Source: Candidatus Omnitrophota bacterium (GTDB lineage Bacteria > Omnitrophota > Gorgyraeia > Zapsychrales > JAHFFX01). From it: a DNA stretch of 41,151 nucleotides. A program made the position numbers and the translations under genes. Under the pieces are notes generated by a model. That model was given only the letters and a program-made list of their open reading frames with translations. It searched no databases and had not been told where the DNA came from. Location of the stretch: assembly GCA_023247725.1 (NCBI GenBank), contig JAHFFW010000022.1:1-41151 (forward strand). Reading direction: 5' to 3'. Each line of letters begins with the position of its first letter. The stretch's first letter is position 1. Positions 30,511 to 38,391 of this stretch are shown here, piece after piece.

Positions 30511-30542
30511 TTCATTGGGTACCTGGGGCGCTGGGGGACCTT

Positions 30543-31175
30543 TCAATTATTTCTTCTTAACAAATCGTCCACAAATCCACGCACAACCTTTTGCACCTCA
30601 TGCTTATTCCCATCCACCTTAATCAATTTCACCCGATGGGGTTCTTTGGATGCAATCTCGCAATATCCCCAACGAACCCGGTTGTGGTAATCCAAAGAAC
30701 GCAATTCAATCCGGTCTTTTCTGGAAGTTTTGCGCGCCAGGCCTCGTCGCGTATCAATATCAAAAATGAAGGTCAAATGAGGGACGATGCCTTGAGTTGC
30801 CCTTTTGCCCAACGATCGGATAAATTCCAGAGGAAGGCCATGCCCATAGCCCTGATAGACGAGCGTTGAATCAAGAAAGCGATCGCACAGCACAATGGCC
30901 CCTTTCCTTAAGACCGGGGCAATCACTTCCTCGACGAGTTGCGCCCGGGCCGCCATGTATAACAAGGTTTCACAGACCGCATTCATTTCTTTGTGCCGCA
31001 CATCCAGAAGGATCCGGCGGATCGCTTCGCTAATCTTAACGCCTCCGGGTTCGCGGATAAGAAGAACGGATGGGTAGCGGCTTTTCAAATATCGATAGAC
31101 CAGTTTCGCCTGGGTGCTTTTCCCGGAGCCTTCGGAGCCTTCGAATGTGATGAATTTCCCTTTGTGTCGTGTCAT
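30543..31175 (-). CDS. tmk: Thymidylate kinase
   Basis: This 210-residue kinase makes dTDP from dTMP. The P-loop is FEGSEGSGKSTQAKL, followed by REPGG, the DR motif in CDRFLDSTLVYQGYG, and the lid region GLARKTSRKDRIE. ATG 31175 is preferred over TTG 31190. It is the first gene of the tmk-holB-ricT-metG run. The 197-base gap upstream (31176-31372) holds no gene and no heptad repeat that I can see. Confidence 0.95.
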   Translation of the reverse strand: MTRHKGKFITFEGSEGSGKSTQAKLVYRYLKSRYPSVLLIREPGGVKISEAIRRILLDVRHKEMNAVCETLLYMAARAQLVEEVIAPVLRKGAIVLCDRFLDSTLVYQGYGHGLPLEFIRSLGKRATQGIVPHLTFIFDIDTRRGLARKTSRKDRIELRSLDYHNRVRWGYCEIASKEPHRVKLIKVDGNKHEVQKVVRGFVDDLLRRNN

Positions 31176-31372
31176 TTGGTTCAGGGCCAAACAAATCCTG
31201 GGCTCATCGTCCTTTGGCGTTCATCAATGCTCTTTTCTTAAGAATGATCCAGCGCCGTCGTATGGTTTTGACCTGTGCCTCTCTCTGTTGATCCTGTGAA
31301 CGGGGAAAAAATGAATTCATCAAGAAACAGAGTTGCTTAAATTTTATAGAAATAGGCGCTGTTCGCGACTCT

Positions 31373-32803
31373 TCAATTTGCATGCCTCATTCGTTTCTTC
31401 CATTCAAGCTCAATAAACGTAATGCCCGAAACCGTATCCACGGCCGCCAGATGAAAGCGGCTCCGCATTTCCTGACGCAAGGCATCCGCCCGGGTAAAAT
31501 CTTTATTTTTTTTGGCGGCCTCTCTTTGCCGAACCAGTTCGCGGAGCTCCTCGGGTAACTCCTGGGCCGTTTTCACTTCCAATCCCAGAAGACCAAATAA
31601 TTCCGAAAGCCGCAAGAGCGCGTAACGAAAGGCCTCTTCTTTTCCGGCGGAAATCAATACCGAACCCCAGTCCACCAAATGGAACATCGCGGCCAAGGCC
31701 TGCGGGGTATTGAAATCATCGTCCATCGCGGCGGTAAAAGCCGCCACGGCGGCGTCAACTTTCCCAAAATCATCGTCGGAGACGGGAACCATCGGTTGAC
31801 CCGGATAAGCCGACCACCCGTGCACCTTGTCCATGAATTCCACAAAATGCCGCCGGGCCTTTTGGGCCTCCAGGATTTTTTCTTCAGTGAAATCAATCGG
31901 ACTCGCATAGTGCGAGGATAAGAAAAAAAGTTTAAGGTTATCCACGCCGTATTGAGAAATCGCTTCTTGCACCGTAATGAAGTTGCCCAGCGATTTGGCC
32001 ATCTTCTGGCCGTTGATGGTTAAAAGACCATGATGAATCCAATATCGGGAGAAAGGTTTTCCGGTCAAGGCTTCCGATTGGGCAATTTCATTCTCGTGAT
32101 GGGGAAAAACCAAATCCCGGCCACCGGCATGGATATCGAGCGTCTGCGTCTTTAAATGCTTCATGCTCATAGAAGAGCATTCGATATGCCAGCCCGGCCG
32201 GCCTTCTCCCCAGGGGCTCGCCCAAGAGGGCTCGCCGGGCTTGGACTTTTTCCATAAAGCGAAATCAAGTGGATCTTTTTTCTTCGAATCTTTTTCGATC
32301 CGAACCGCCTCCAACATTTGATCGATGCTTTGACCCGAAAGCCGGCCATAATCCTTGAATTTGCGAACATCAAAATAGACATCACCATCAATGGGGTAAG
32401 CAAATCCCTTCTGAGCAAGACCCTGGATGTGTTGAATCATGTCCGGGATATCATCCGTGGCCTTCGGTTCCTGGTCGGCTCGGGCAATACCCAGCGCCTC
32501 CAGGTCCCGATCATAAGAGGCGATATTTTCCGAGGCGACCTGCTGGCTGGTTTTTTTCTGCTCCTGCGCCTTATTGATGATTTTGTCATCGACGTCAGTA
32601 ATATTGCGGACAAATTGAACGTCATAACCCCGATACTTTAGGTAACGGCGGATGACATCAAAAATGTAAAGGCTGCGCGCGTGTCCCAGGTGACATTGGT
32701 CGTACACCGTCACCCCGCAAGTATACATCTTGACGACCGGAGGGTTTTGCGGAAGAAATTCTGCTTTTTGTTTCGTGAGGGTATTGTAAATTTTGAGAGG
32801 CAT
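31373..32803 (-). CDS. cysS: Cysteinyl-tRNA synthetase
   Basis: This 476-residue class I synthetase charges tRNA-Cys. Zinc-binding Cys in MYTCGVTVYDQCHLGHARS, HIGH as HLGH, GWHIECSSMSMKHL and FPHHENEIAQSEA (zinc ligands), and the KMSKS motif as KMAKS in GQKMAKSLGNF (Ala in the third position). Standard length. It follows cysE at a 193-base gap, and the cysE-cysS pair links cysteine synthesis and its use. The start ATG 32803 is just before the TAGCGGG array. Confidence 0.96.
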   Translation of the reverse strand: MPLKIYNTLTKQKAEFLPQNPPVVKMYTCGVTVYDQCHLGHARSLYIFDVIRRYLKYRGYDVQFVRNITDVDDKIINKAQEQKKTSQQVASENIASYDRDLEALGIARADQEPKATDDIPDMIQHIQGLAQKGFAYPIDGDVYFDVRKFKDYGRLSGQSIDQMLEAVRIEKDSKKKDPLDFALWKKSKPGEPSWASPWGEGRPGWHIECSSMSMKHLKTQTLDIHAGGRDLVFPHHENEIAQSEALTGKPFSRYWIHHGLLTINGQKMAKSLGNFITVQEAISQYGVDNLKLFFLSSHYASPIDFTEEKILEAQKARRHFVEFMDKVHGWSAYPGQPMVPVSDDDFGKVDAAVAAFTAAMDDDFNTPQALAAMFHLVDWGSVLISAGKEEAFRYALLRLSELFGLLGLEVKTAQELPEELRELVRQREAAKKNKDFTRADALRQEMRSRFHLAAVDTVSGITFIELEWKKRMRHAN

Positions 32804-32806
32804 TTT

Positions 32807-32841
32807 TAGCGGGTAGCGGGTAGCGGGTAGCGGGTAGTGGT
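32807..32841. repeat. Heptanucleotide tandem repeat (TAGCGGG)
   Basis: Four perfect copies of TAGCGGG in direct tandem (32807-32834) followed by TAGTGGT. The 193-base cysE-cysS gap also holds a diffuse inverted repeat with GAGTTTG/GGAGTTA on the left (about 32853) and its complement AACTC...TAACTCC on the right (about 32977). No gene is seen in this gap. Confidence 0.92.
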
Positions 32842-32996
32842 CATTTTTTATAGAGTTTGGGAGTTAGGGAAATTTTAATAGGTATTGTCACGATTGAGTT
32901 GAATTACTCCAAGGAAATCATGTAGTTGCTGTCTTTCATATTAGTTGGCTGCAAACATATTTTCTTTACCGCCTTAACTCTCTAACTCCAATTTCT

Positions 32997-33686
32997 TCAC
33001 TTTCCCTTCAATCTCTCCTCCAAATCCCTAATCCGCTGCAACAACTCCGCCATATTCTGCATGACCGGATCGAGGATATGCACGTGATCCATCTGGGTGT
33101 CGATTTTTTTTCCCTCCTGGCGCGTGATCCGTCCGGGAACTCCGACCACCGTCGAGTTAGGGGGAACGTCTTTGACCACGACGGCATTGGCTCCGATATA
33201 AGAATTGTCGCCGATCGTGATGTTGCCTAAGATTTTTGCCCCGGCCCCGACGACAATATTATTGCCCAGGGTCGGATGCCGTTTACCGGTTTCCTTGCCC
33301 GTGCCCCCCAGGGTGACGCCTTGGAACAGGGTGACATTGTCACCGATCATCGAGGTCTCACCAATCACGACTCCGGTCCCATGATCAATAAAAAGGCCGC
33401 GGGCGATCCGGGCTCCGGGATGGATCTCGATGCCGGTCAAAAAGCGCGCGAATTGGGAAATGGCCCGAGGAAAAAACGGAATCTTGCAATTCCAAAGAAA
33501 ATGCGATAATCGGTAGGCAATGATCGCATGAAAACCCGCATACAATAAAACGATTTCGAGCACGCCCTTTGCCGCCGGGTCTCTCTCTTTGGTCGCCTGG
33601 ATTTCCGCAGAGAAAAAAATAACACAGATTCCCACCCACGCCAGAACAATGAGCGCCAAAAATAAAAGAAATCCGAGAAATCCCAT
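32997..33686 (-). CDS. cysE: Serine O-acetyltransferase with N-terminal membrane anchor
   Basis: This 229-residue hexapeptide-repeat acetyltransferase makes O-acetylserine for cysteine synthesis. It has [55 protein letters not shown], the CysE active-site block with catalytic His in DHGTG and KRHP, then the left-handed beta-helix to GVPGRITR. Residues 2-28 are a hydrophobic helix ([24 protein letters not shown]) absent from the soluble short CysE type, so this copy may sit on the membrane. The ATG 33686 has an AAGGAG ribosome-binding site, which supports that start. cysS lies downstream, ispF upstream. Confidence 0.9.
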   Translation of the reverse strand: MGFLGFLLFLALIVLAWVGICVIFFSAEIQATKERDPAAKGVLEIVLLYAGFHAIIAYRLSHFLWNCKIPFFPRAISQFARFLTGIEIHPGARIARGLFIDHGTGVVIGETSMIGDNVTLFQGVTLGGTGKETGKRHPTLGNNIVVGAGAKILGNITIGDNSYIGANAVVVKDVPPNSTVVGVPGRITRQEGKKIDTQMDHVHILDPVMQNMAELLQRIRDLEERLKGK

Positions 33687-33700
33687 CGCTGCTCCTTTTC

Positions 33701-33740
33701 GTGGCTCGTGGCCTGTGGCTCGTCACGGATCACGAGCCAC
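33701..33740. repeat. Heptad-periodic inverted repeat (GTGGCTC) between ispF and cysE
   Basis: GTGGCTC, GTGGCCT, GTGGCTC, GTCACGG, ATCACGA, GCCAC run at exact 7-base spacing (33701-33740). The inner GTGGCTCGT (33715-33723) pairs with ACGAGCCAC (33732-33740). It forms a compact hairpin in a 56-base gap. Confidence 0.83.
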
Positions 33741-33742
33741 CA

Positions 33743-34231
33743 TCACGATTCCTTTTCTAAGACCGCCACCGCGTAGGCCGCAATCGCCTTTTTGCCCGAA
33801 CCAAAACCCATTCCCTCCTGGGTGGTCGCCTTGATATTGATTTGATTTTCGTTGATGGCAAGTGCACCGGCAATTTTTTTTCGCATGGCTGGTTTATATT
33901 CCTGCAGATTCGGCTCCTCGACGAGAACCATGGTATCGATATGACCGATCCGGTATTGTGCTTTCTTCACCATGGTTTTGACCCTTGTGAGCAATTGCAA
34001 GCTGGAAATTCCTTTGAAGCGAGGATCTTTATTCGGAAAATGCTCGCCGATATCGCCTTTTCCCGCCGCGCCTAACAGTGCATCACAAATGGCATGCAAC
34101 AACACATCCGCATCGGAATGCCCCAAAAGCCCCCATCGATGCGGAATCAAAACCCCGCCCAGAAATAACCGCCGGCCTTTGACCAGGCGGTGGATATCAT
34201 ATCCAAAACCAACGTTGGAGATGTTGATCAC
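33743..34231 (-). CDS. ispF: 2-C-methyl-D-erythritol 2,4-cyclodiphosphate synthase
   Basis: This 162-residue zinc enzyme closes the ring in the MEP isoprenoid pathway. Metal-binding GYDIHRL (Asp12, His14), GHSDADVLLHAICDALLGAAGKGDIGEHFP and the C-terminal KATTQEGMGFGSGKKAIAAYAV are the family signatures. It follows ispD in the same operon, separated only by a 63-residue gene overlapping both. Standard length. Confidence 0.96.
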   Translation of the reverse strand: MINISNVGFGYDIHRLVKGRRLFLGGVLIPHRWGLLGHSDADVLLHAICDALLGAAGKGDIGEHFPNKDPRFKGISSLQLLTRVKTMVKKAQYRIGHIDTMVLVEEPNLQEYKPAMRKKIAGALAINENQINIKATTQEGMGFGSGKKAIAAYAVAVLEKES

Positions 34232-34419
34232 GCTCCGATCTTCCAGATCCGCGCCCTTTTTCCTCGTCGGCGTTCAAGCAGCGCCGCCATTTTTTGCATT
34301 TTAACCAGCATGCGAATTTCTTCTGGAAAAGACTGACGAGCGAGTTCCTTGCGCCGGGTTTGCCTTTGAACAAAAATCTTTTTCAGTTGAGGATCTAAGT
34401 GTTCGTCCATTCTCGCCAT
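34228..34419 (-). CDS. Small basic protein in the ispD-ispF operon
   Basis: This 63-residue, strongly basic, helical protein (LDPQLKKIFVQRQTRRKELARQSFPEEIRMLVKMQKMAALLERRRGKRARIW) overlaps the end of ispD by 25 bases and the start of ispF by four (ATGA). The RRKELAxxxFxEExRxLxxxQKMAxxxxxRRGxxxRxW pattern resembles small uncharacterised bacterial proteins in which it reads RRxxLAxLPFEEKxRxLxxLQ; the link is from memory. Tight overlaps argue that it is a real gene. Function unknown; RNA or protein binding is possible given its charge. Confidence 0.68.
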   Translation of the reverse strand: MARMDEHLDPQLKKIFVQRQTRRKELARQSFPEEIRMLVKMQKMAALLERRRGKRARIWKIGA

Positions 34420-35111
34420 CTCCGGCTCAAAGGGATTCTTAGCAAAGCGCCGGCCAGGACAAGATCTTCCGGTGTCGTGACCTTCAGATTGAAATGATCT
34501 CCCGGAAAAATTTTGACCTTGACCCCCAGGGCCTCCACCAGCGCCGCATCATCCGTCGGATTCGGGTGAGTTCGTTTTAGGTGCGCCCGCAAAAGCAAGT
34601 CTCTGTCAAAGGCTTGCGGGGTTTGGATCTCGTAAATTTTTTCTCGATCCAGAGTTCGTTCAACCATGCCGGTCCCGGGATTGATTTCCTTCACGGCGGC
34701 CTTGAGCTTGACGGCGGCCACGGCCGCTGCGAAACGCCGCGCCTGTCTGATCGCTTCTTTAATAAGTCGTTCATTCAACATGGGTCTGGCCGCATCATGC
34801 ACGAGGACAAACCGCGTGTCTTTGTCCAAACATTGCAGCCCGGCAAAGACAGAATCCGAACGCTCTTTGCCCCCGTCGATGATTCGAGTCACCTTGCGCA
34901 GTCGCAGCGCCTTGATCATTCGCTCCGCGCGATCGTGTTGAGCCGGCTGAACAACCAGAATGATGCTATGAATCAAAGAACACCGCTCCAGCGCAGCCAG
35001 CGAATAATAAACCAGGGGTTTTCCATTCAAAGGGATGAGGGCTTTGCTGGTACGGCGCTTGAGTCTCACCCCGCGTCCGGCCGCCGGGACAATGGCTTGA
35101 ACCTTCACCAT
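34395..35111 (-). CDS. ispD: 2-C-methyl-D-erythritol 4-phosphate cytidylyltransferase
   Basis: This 238-residue nucleotidyltransferase transfers CMP to methylerythritol phosphate. The N-terminal signature is VPAAGRGVRLKRRTSKALIPLNGKPLVYYSL (Gly-rich CTP loop), followed by GGKERSDSVFAGL, LVHDAARPML, and the TPQAFDRDLLLRAH and DDAALVEALGVKVKI blocks. Its start overlaps the stop of the PIN/TRAM gene. With ispF it gives two adjacent MEP steps; the intermediate step IspE is not here. Confidence 0.96.
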   Translation of the reverse strand: MVKVQAIVPAAGRGVRLKRRTSKALIPLNGKPLVYYSLAALERCSLIHSIILVVQPAQHDRAERMIKALRLRKVTRIIDGGKERSDSVFAGLQCLDKDTRFVLVHDAARPMLNERLIKEAIRQARRFAAAVAAVKLKAAVKEINPGTGMVERTLDREKIYEIQTPQAFDRDLLLRAHLKRTHPNPTDDAALVEALGVKVKIFPGDHFNLKVTTPEDLVLAGALLRIPLSRRWREWTNT

Positions 35112-36103
35112 TAACCCTTCTCGGCCTTAACCGGTTTGGCAAAAATCATTCGTCCCGCCTGAGTCTGCAGAACCGAGGTAACGGTCGCCTTGATCTTTTG
35201 TCCCAAGAGATGCCGGGCCTCCGACACCACGATCATGGTTCCGTCGTCAAGATAGCCGACCGCCTGATTAGGCTCTTTGCCTTCTTTAAGTAGTCGCACT
35301 TCCATGACTTCACTGGGAAAGACGACGGACTTGACGGCATTGGTCAGCTCATTGATATTAAGAACTTTTACTCCCTGGATCGTGGCGATCCGGTTGAGAT
35401 TAAAATCCGTCGTGCAGACCTTGGCCTCCATCATCCTGGCCATTTTAACGAGTTTATTATCGACGTCTATTTCCCCCGGAAGGTCATCCTCTTGAATGCG
35501 CATCTCGATCGCCGGATCTTTTTGCATGGAGCGCAGAATCTCCAATCCGCGCCGGCCTTTCTGCCTTTTCAAGGGGTCGTCGGAATCGGCGATTTTCTGC
35601 AGCTCCTGCAGGACAAACCGCGGCACGACCAGGCGTCCGGAAAAAAAATTGGTTTTATAGATGTCCGCCATCCGGCCGTCGATGATGGAGCTGGTATCCA
35701 GCAGCACATCCTCGTCGCGAATATCCTGGCGTTTGAACCGGACATAAGGAATGATGACGCTAAATTCATCCTTACCGCGCATGGCCATGACCGCACCCAG
35801 GTAAGAAAAGATGAGGGTCAGAACCACGCGCGCGATATTTTTAACCGCATCGCTCAAAGGCAATAACGAAAGGATGTCGGCCACCAGATTCGCCATAAAT
35901 ACCCCCAACAGCAAACCAAAGACCATGCTGGAAAGCCCGCGCACAGAGACCCGCTGCATATTGGCTTCGACGACGATCAACAAAAATGCAGCCAGGATCC
36001 CTAAGGCCATCCCGATGAGCGGCTGGTTATTGATGGCCCCGACCTGATCACCGACGATGCCGCTGATGATCACGAAAAAACTGCGGATAAATAGTAAAGT
36101 CAT
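35111..36103 (-). CDS. Membrane PIN-TRAM domain protein (YacL-like)
   Basis: This 330-residue protein has four hydrophobic helices in residues 1-110 (e.g. PLIGMALGILAAFLLIVV, MVFGLLLGVFMANLVADIL), a PIN ribonuclease-fold domain (about 130-240) with acidic motifs LLDTSSIIDGR and TTDFNLNRIA, and a C-terminal TRAM RNA-binding domain (about 265-325, VGYLDDGTMIVVSEARHLLGQKIKATVTSVLQTQAGRMIFA). It is expected to be a membrane-associated RNase or RNA-binding protein. YacL-type genes lie next to radA and ispD in Firmicutes, the same order as here. A heptad spacer lies between it and radA. Confidence 0.92.
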   Translation of the reverse strand: MTLLFIRSFFVIISGIVGDQVGAINNQPLIGMALGILAAFLLIVVEANMQRVSVRGLSSMVFGLLLGVFMANLVADILSLLPLSDAVKNIARVVLTLIFSYLGAVMAMRGKDEFSVIIPYVRFKRQDIRDEDVLLDTSSIIDGRMADIYKTNFFSGRLVVPRFVLQELQKIADSDDPLKRQKGRRGLEILRSMQKDPAIEMRIQEDDLPGEIDVDNKLVKMARMMEAKVCTTDFNLNRIATIQGVKVLNINELTNAVKSVVFPSEVMEVRLLKEGKEPNQAVGYLDDGTMIVVSEARHLLGQKIKATVTSVLQTQAGRMIFAKPVKAEKG

Positions 36104-36128
36104 ATCTACTCCTTAAAGATCATTCCAC

Positions 36129-36149
36129 GTAGGACGTGGGATGTTCACT
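36129..36149. repeat. Heptad-periodic repeat (GTAGGAC) between radA and PIN-TRAM
   Basis: GTAGGAC, GTGGGAT, GTTCACT (36129-36149) repeats at 7 bases, and GTTCGGACGTG follows at about 36169. The first 21 bases match the left arm at 9412 with two changes. The 85-base gap has no gene. Confidence 0.7.
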
Positions 36150-36188
36150 CCTCGCTAAGGCACAGGGTCGTTCGGACGTGCACCCACC

Positions 36189-37562
36189 TCACAACGCCTC
36201 CAGCGCCTGACGAACATTGGCAACGCCGACGATCTGCAATCGGCCGTCAGCAAATCGGTCGCGCATTTTCAAATTGTTTTCTGGAAGGATGCAGCGCTTA
36301 AAACCCAATTTTTCCGCCTCATTGAGCCGCGGCGTCAATTGGCTGATCGAACGAACCTCGGCGGAAAGCCCGACTTCGCCCAAGACCACGACATCGGAAG
36401 GCACGTTCTTATCCAGCAAGGCGGAGGCAATCGCCAAACAAACCCCCAAATCCGCCGCCGGATCCATGAGCCGCACTCCCCCGACGACATTTAAAAAAAT
36501 GTCCTTATCCTGCAGATTCAATCCCAATCGCTTTTCCAAAACGGCCCCCAGAAGCGCCAAACGATTCGGATCAAACCCTTGCGCCTTCTGGCGAACCATA
36601 CCAAAATTCGAACGGCTGACCAGCCCTTGGATCTCCACCAAAAAGGGCCTCGTCCCCTCAAGAATGGGAACAACGACGGACCCGGAAGCATTCTGGGGCC
36701 GCTCGGATAAAAAAATCTCAGAAGGATTGGACACCTGCGATAGACCACCGGAGGTCATTTCAAAAACGCCCAGCTCATGGGTGGACCCGAATCGATTTTT
36801 GATCGTGCGCAAAATCCGATAGGAAGAATATCGTTCGCCTTCAAAATACAACACCGTGTCGACCATGTGTTCCAAAACTTTCGGACCGGCGAGCATGCCT
36901 TCTTTGGTCACATGCCCGATCAAAAAAAGCGCGAACCCTGCGGACTTGGCCAATTGGGTCAGGACCGCCGCGCATTCCCTGACCTGGGCCACGCTGCCCG
37001 GCGAAGAAGATAGACCATTCATAAAACAAACCTGAATGGAATCCATGACGACGACCTCCGGCTCCAAGGTTCGGATGTGGTCGACGATTGGATCTAAATC
37101 CACCTGATTCACAATATAAAGGAACTGATTGGATTTGGGCATCAAGCGGTTGGCGCGAAGCTTGGTCTGGGCGACGGATTCTTCCCCGCTGACATAAAGG
37201 ACCTTTAAACCCTGCTCACTTAAAGCCGCGCTGACTTGTAAAGTCAAAGTGGATTTTCCGATCCCCGGATCACCGCCGACGAGCGTGACCGAGCCTGGAA
37301 TGATGCCAGCGCCCATCACCCGGTCAAATTCCTCCATGCCCGTCGAGAGTCGTTTTTGCTCGGTCACGGACACATCGGTCAAAAGAACCGGCGTTGCCTT
37401 CAGAGTCACGATTCCTCGGCGGTCATCGGTGAACATGGGGGCAGCCAGAATTTCTTCGACCAAGGTATTCCAGCTCTCGCAGCTGGGACACTTTCCCATC
37501 CATTTCAAGGATTGCGCCCCGCAGCTTTGGCAGACAAAAAGCGTTTTGGTCCCCCGTGTCAT
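36189..37562 (-). CDS. radA: DNA repair protein RadA (Sms)
   Basis: This 457-residue RecA-like helicase processes branched recombination intermediates. Order: N-terminal zinc finger (CQSCGAQSLKWMGKCPSC), RecA-like ATPase with Walker A GGDPGIGKSTL, the RadA-specific KNRFGSTHELGVF motif, and a C-terminal Lon-like domain (about 290-457, VGGVRLMDPAADLGVCLAIASA) without the protease active site. ATG 37562 is used; a TTG just upstream is not. The disA gene that usually follows radA in Firmicutes is absent here. Confidence 0.96.
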   Translation of the reverse strand: MTRGTKTLFVCQSCGAQSLKWMGKCPSCESWNTLVEEILAAPMFTDDRRGIVTLKATPVLLTDVSVTEQKRLSTGMEEFDRVMGAGIIPGSVTLVGGDPGIGKSTLTLQVSAALSEQGLKVLYVSGEESVAQTKLRANRLMPKSNQFLYIVNQVDLDPIVDHIRTLEPEVVVMDSIQVCFMNGLSSSPGSVAQVRECAAVLTQLAKSAGFALFLIGHVTKEGMLAGPKVLEHMVDTVLYFEGERYSSYRILRTIKNRFGSTHELGVFEMTSGGLSQVSNPSEIFLSERPQNASGSVVVPILEGTRPFLVEIQGLVSRSNFGMVRQKAQGFDPNRLALLGAVLEKRLGLNLQDKDIFLNVVGGVRLMDPAADLGVCLAIASALLDKNVPSDVVVLGEVGLSAEVRSISQLTPRLNEAEKLGFKRCILPENNLKMRDRFADGRLQIVGVANVRQALEAL

Positions 37563-37648
37563 CAATGTTTACTCCGGACTTCTCGGGACCAAAGCCAAGT
37601 GACAATCACTAAAAAATATTCGATGTTTACGTCACGCGGCATTGGTCG

Positions 37649-38350
37649 TCATGGTTTGGCTGGAGAATTCTTCGGGCGGTACAACAATTTCCAGGGATTG
37701 GCCTTTAAATCAGCGGTAAAATCCTGCAGATTGTCATAAATGGTCTGGTCATAAAGCAATTTTCCTACCGTCCCTTTGCCGTCCTTGATGTTTGAGACAA
37801 TGACACTTAATCCTTCCAAAGCCTCTTGTAGAGATCTTTGATTTTTTTCATTCTGAACAACCCGATTGAAGCCCTCCAGGCTTGCCTCCGCCTTCTGTGC
37901 GACTTCGCTGATCATCTCGGTGATTCGCTCGACGGCAATAGGATCTTTGCCAATGAGCTGGGCGCCATTTTCCAGAAAATTCTCGGTGTCCACCCCCGGC
38001 ATGACCTCAATGTATTTTTCCCCCAGCAACCCCAGCTGATTGATGGCGACCCTGGAATCGGCCGGGATCTCAACGCCATTCTTGAGCCAGCACTCGACCG
38101 CCACCTTCGTCTTCGCTTCCTTGCGGTCAAAAAAGATGGTGATGTCGCGCACGATCCCGGCATCAACCCCGGCAAAACGCACCGGCGCGGATTTTTTGAG
38201 GCCGTTGGCAAATTGAAAAATGACCCGGATCTTTTTGCCTTCTTCAAAGGAGGAAAAGTCACTGACGGAAAAAATAAAAACCACCAGCAGCACGACCGCC
38301 AACACGACGAAAGCTCCGACCTTGATCTCCAAATTTGTTTCTCTGGGCAT
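37649..38350 (-). CDS. mlaD: MCE-domain lipid-transport protein (MlaD-like)
   Basis: This 233-residue protein has one N-terminal membrane helix (VGAFVVLAVVLLVVFIFSV), one MCE domain (about 38-115, ANGLKKSAPVRFAGVDAGIVRDI and INQLGLLGEKYIEVMPG) and a helical C-terminal tail. MlaD hexamers form a channel on the permease for phospholipid movement between the inner and outer membranes. It is encoded after mlaF and mlaE in order E-F-D. The ATG 38350 has an AGGAGG ribosome-binding site. Confidence 0.92.
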   Translation of the reverse strand: MPRETNLEIKVGAFVVLAVVLLVVFIFSVSDFSSFEEGKKIRVIFQFANGLKKSAPVRFAGVDAGIVRDITIFFDRKEAKTKVAVECWLKNGVEIPADSRVAINQLGLLGEKYIEVMPGVDTENFLENGAQLIGKDPIAVERITEMISEVAQKAEASLEGFNRVVQNEKNQRSLQEALEGLSVIVSNIKDGKGTVGKLLYDQTIYDNLQDFTADLKANPWKLLYRPKNSPAKP

Positions 38351-38391
38351 GTTGGGTTATCCTCCTTAAGAAACACTTTTTAAAGCGTTCA

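Noticed and set aside
32807-32841. CRISPR array at the TAGCGGG repeat
   Set aside because: Repeats are 7 bases in direct contact with no spacers, and no cas genes are present.
36121-36188. Cyclic di-GMP riboswitch before the PIN-TRAM gene
   Set aside because: A short CACAGGG-like stretch prompted the idea, but the conserved GEMM core and tetraloop receptor are missing.
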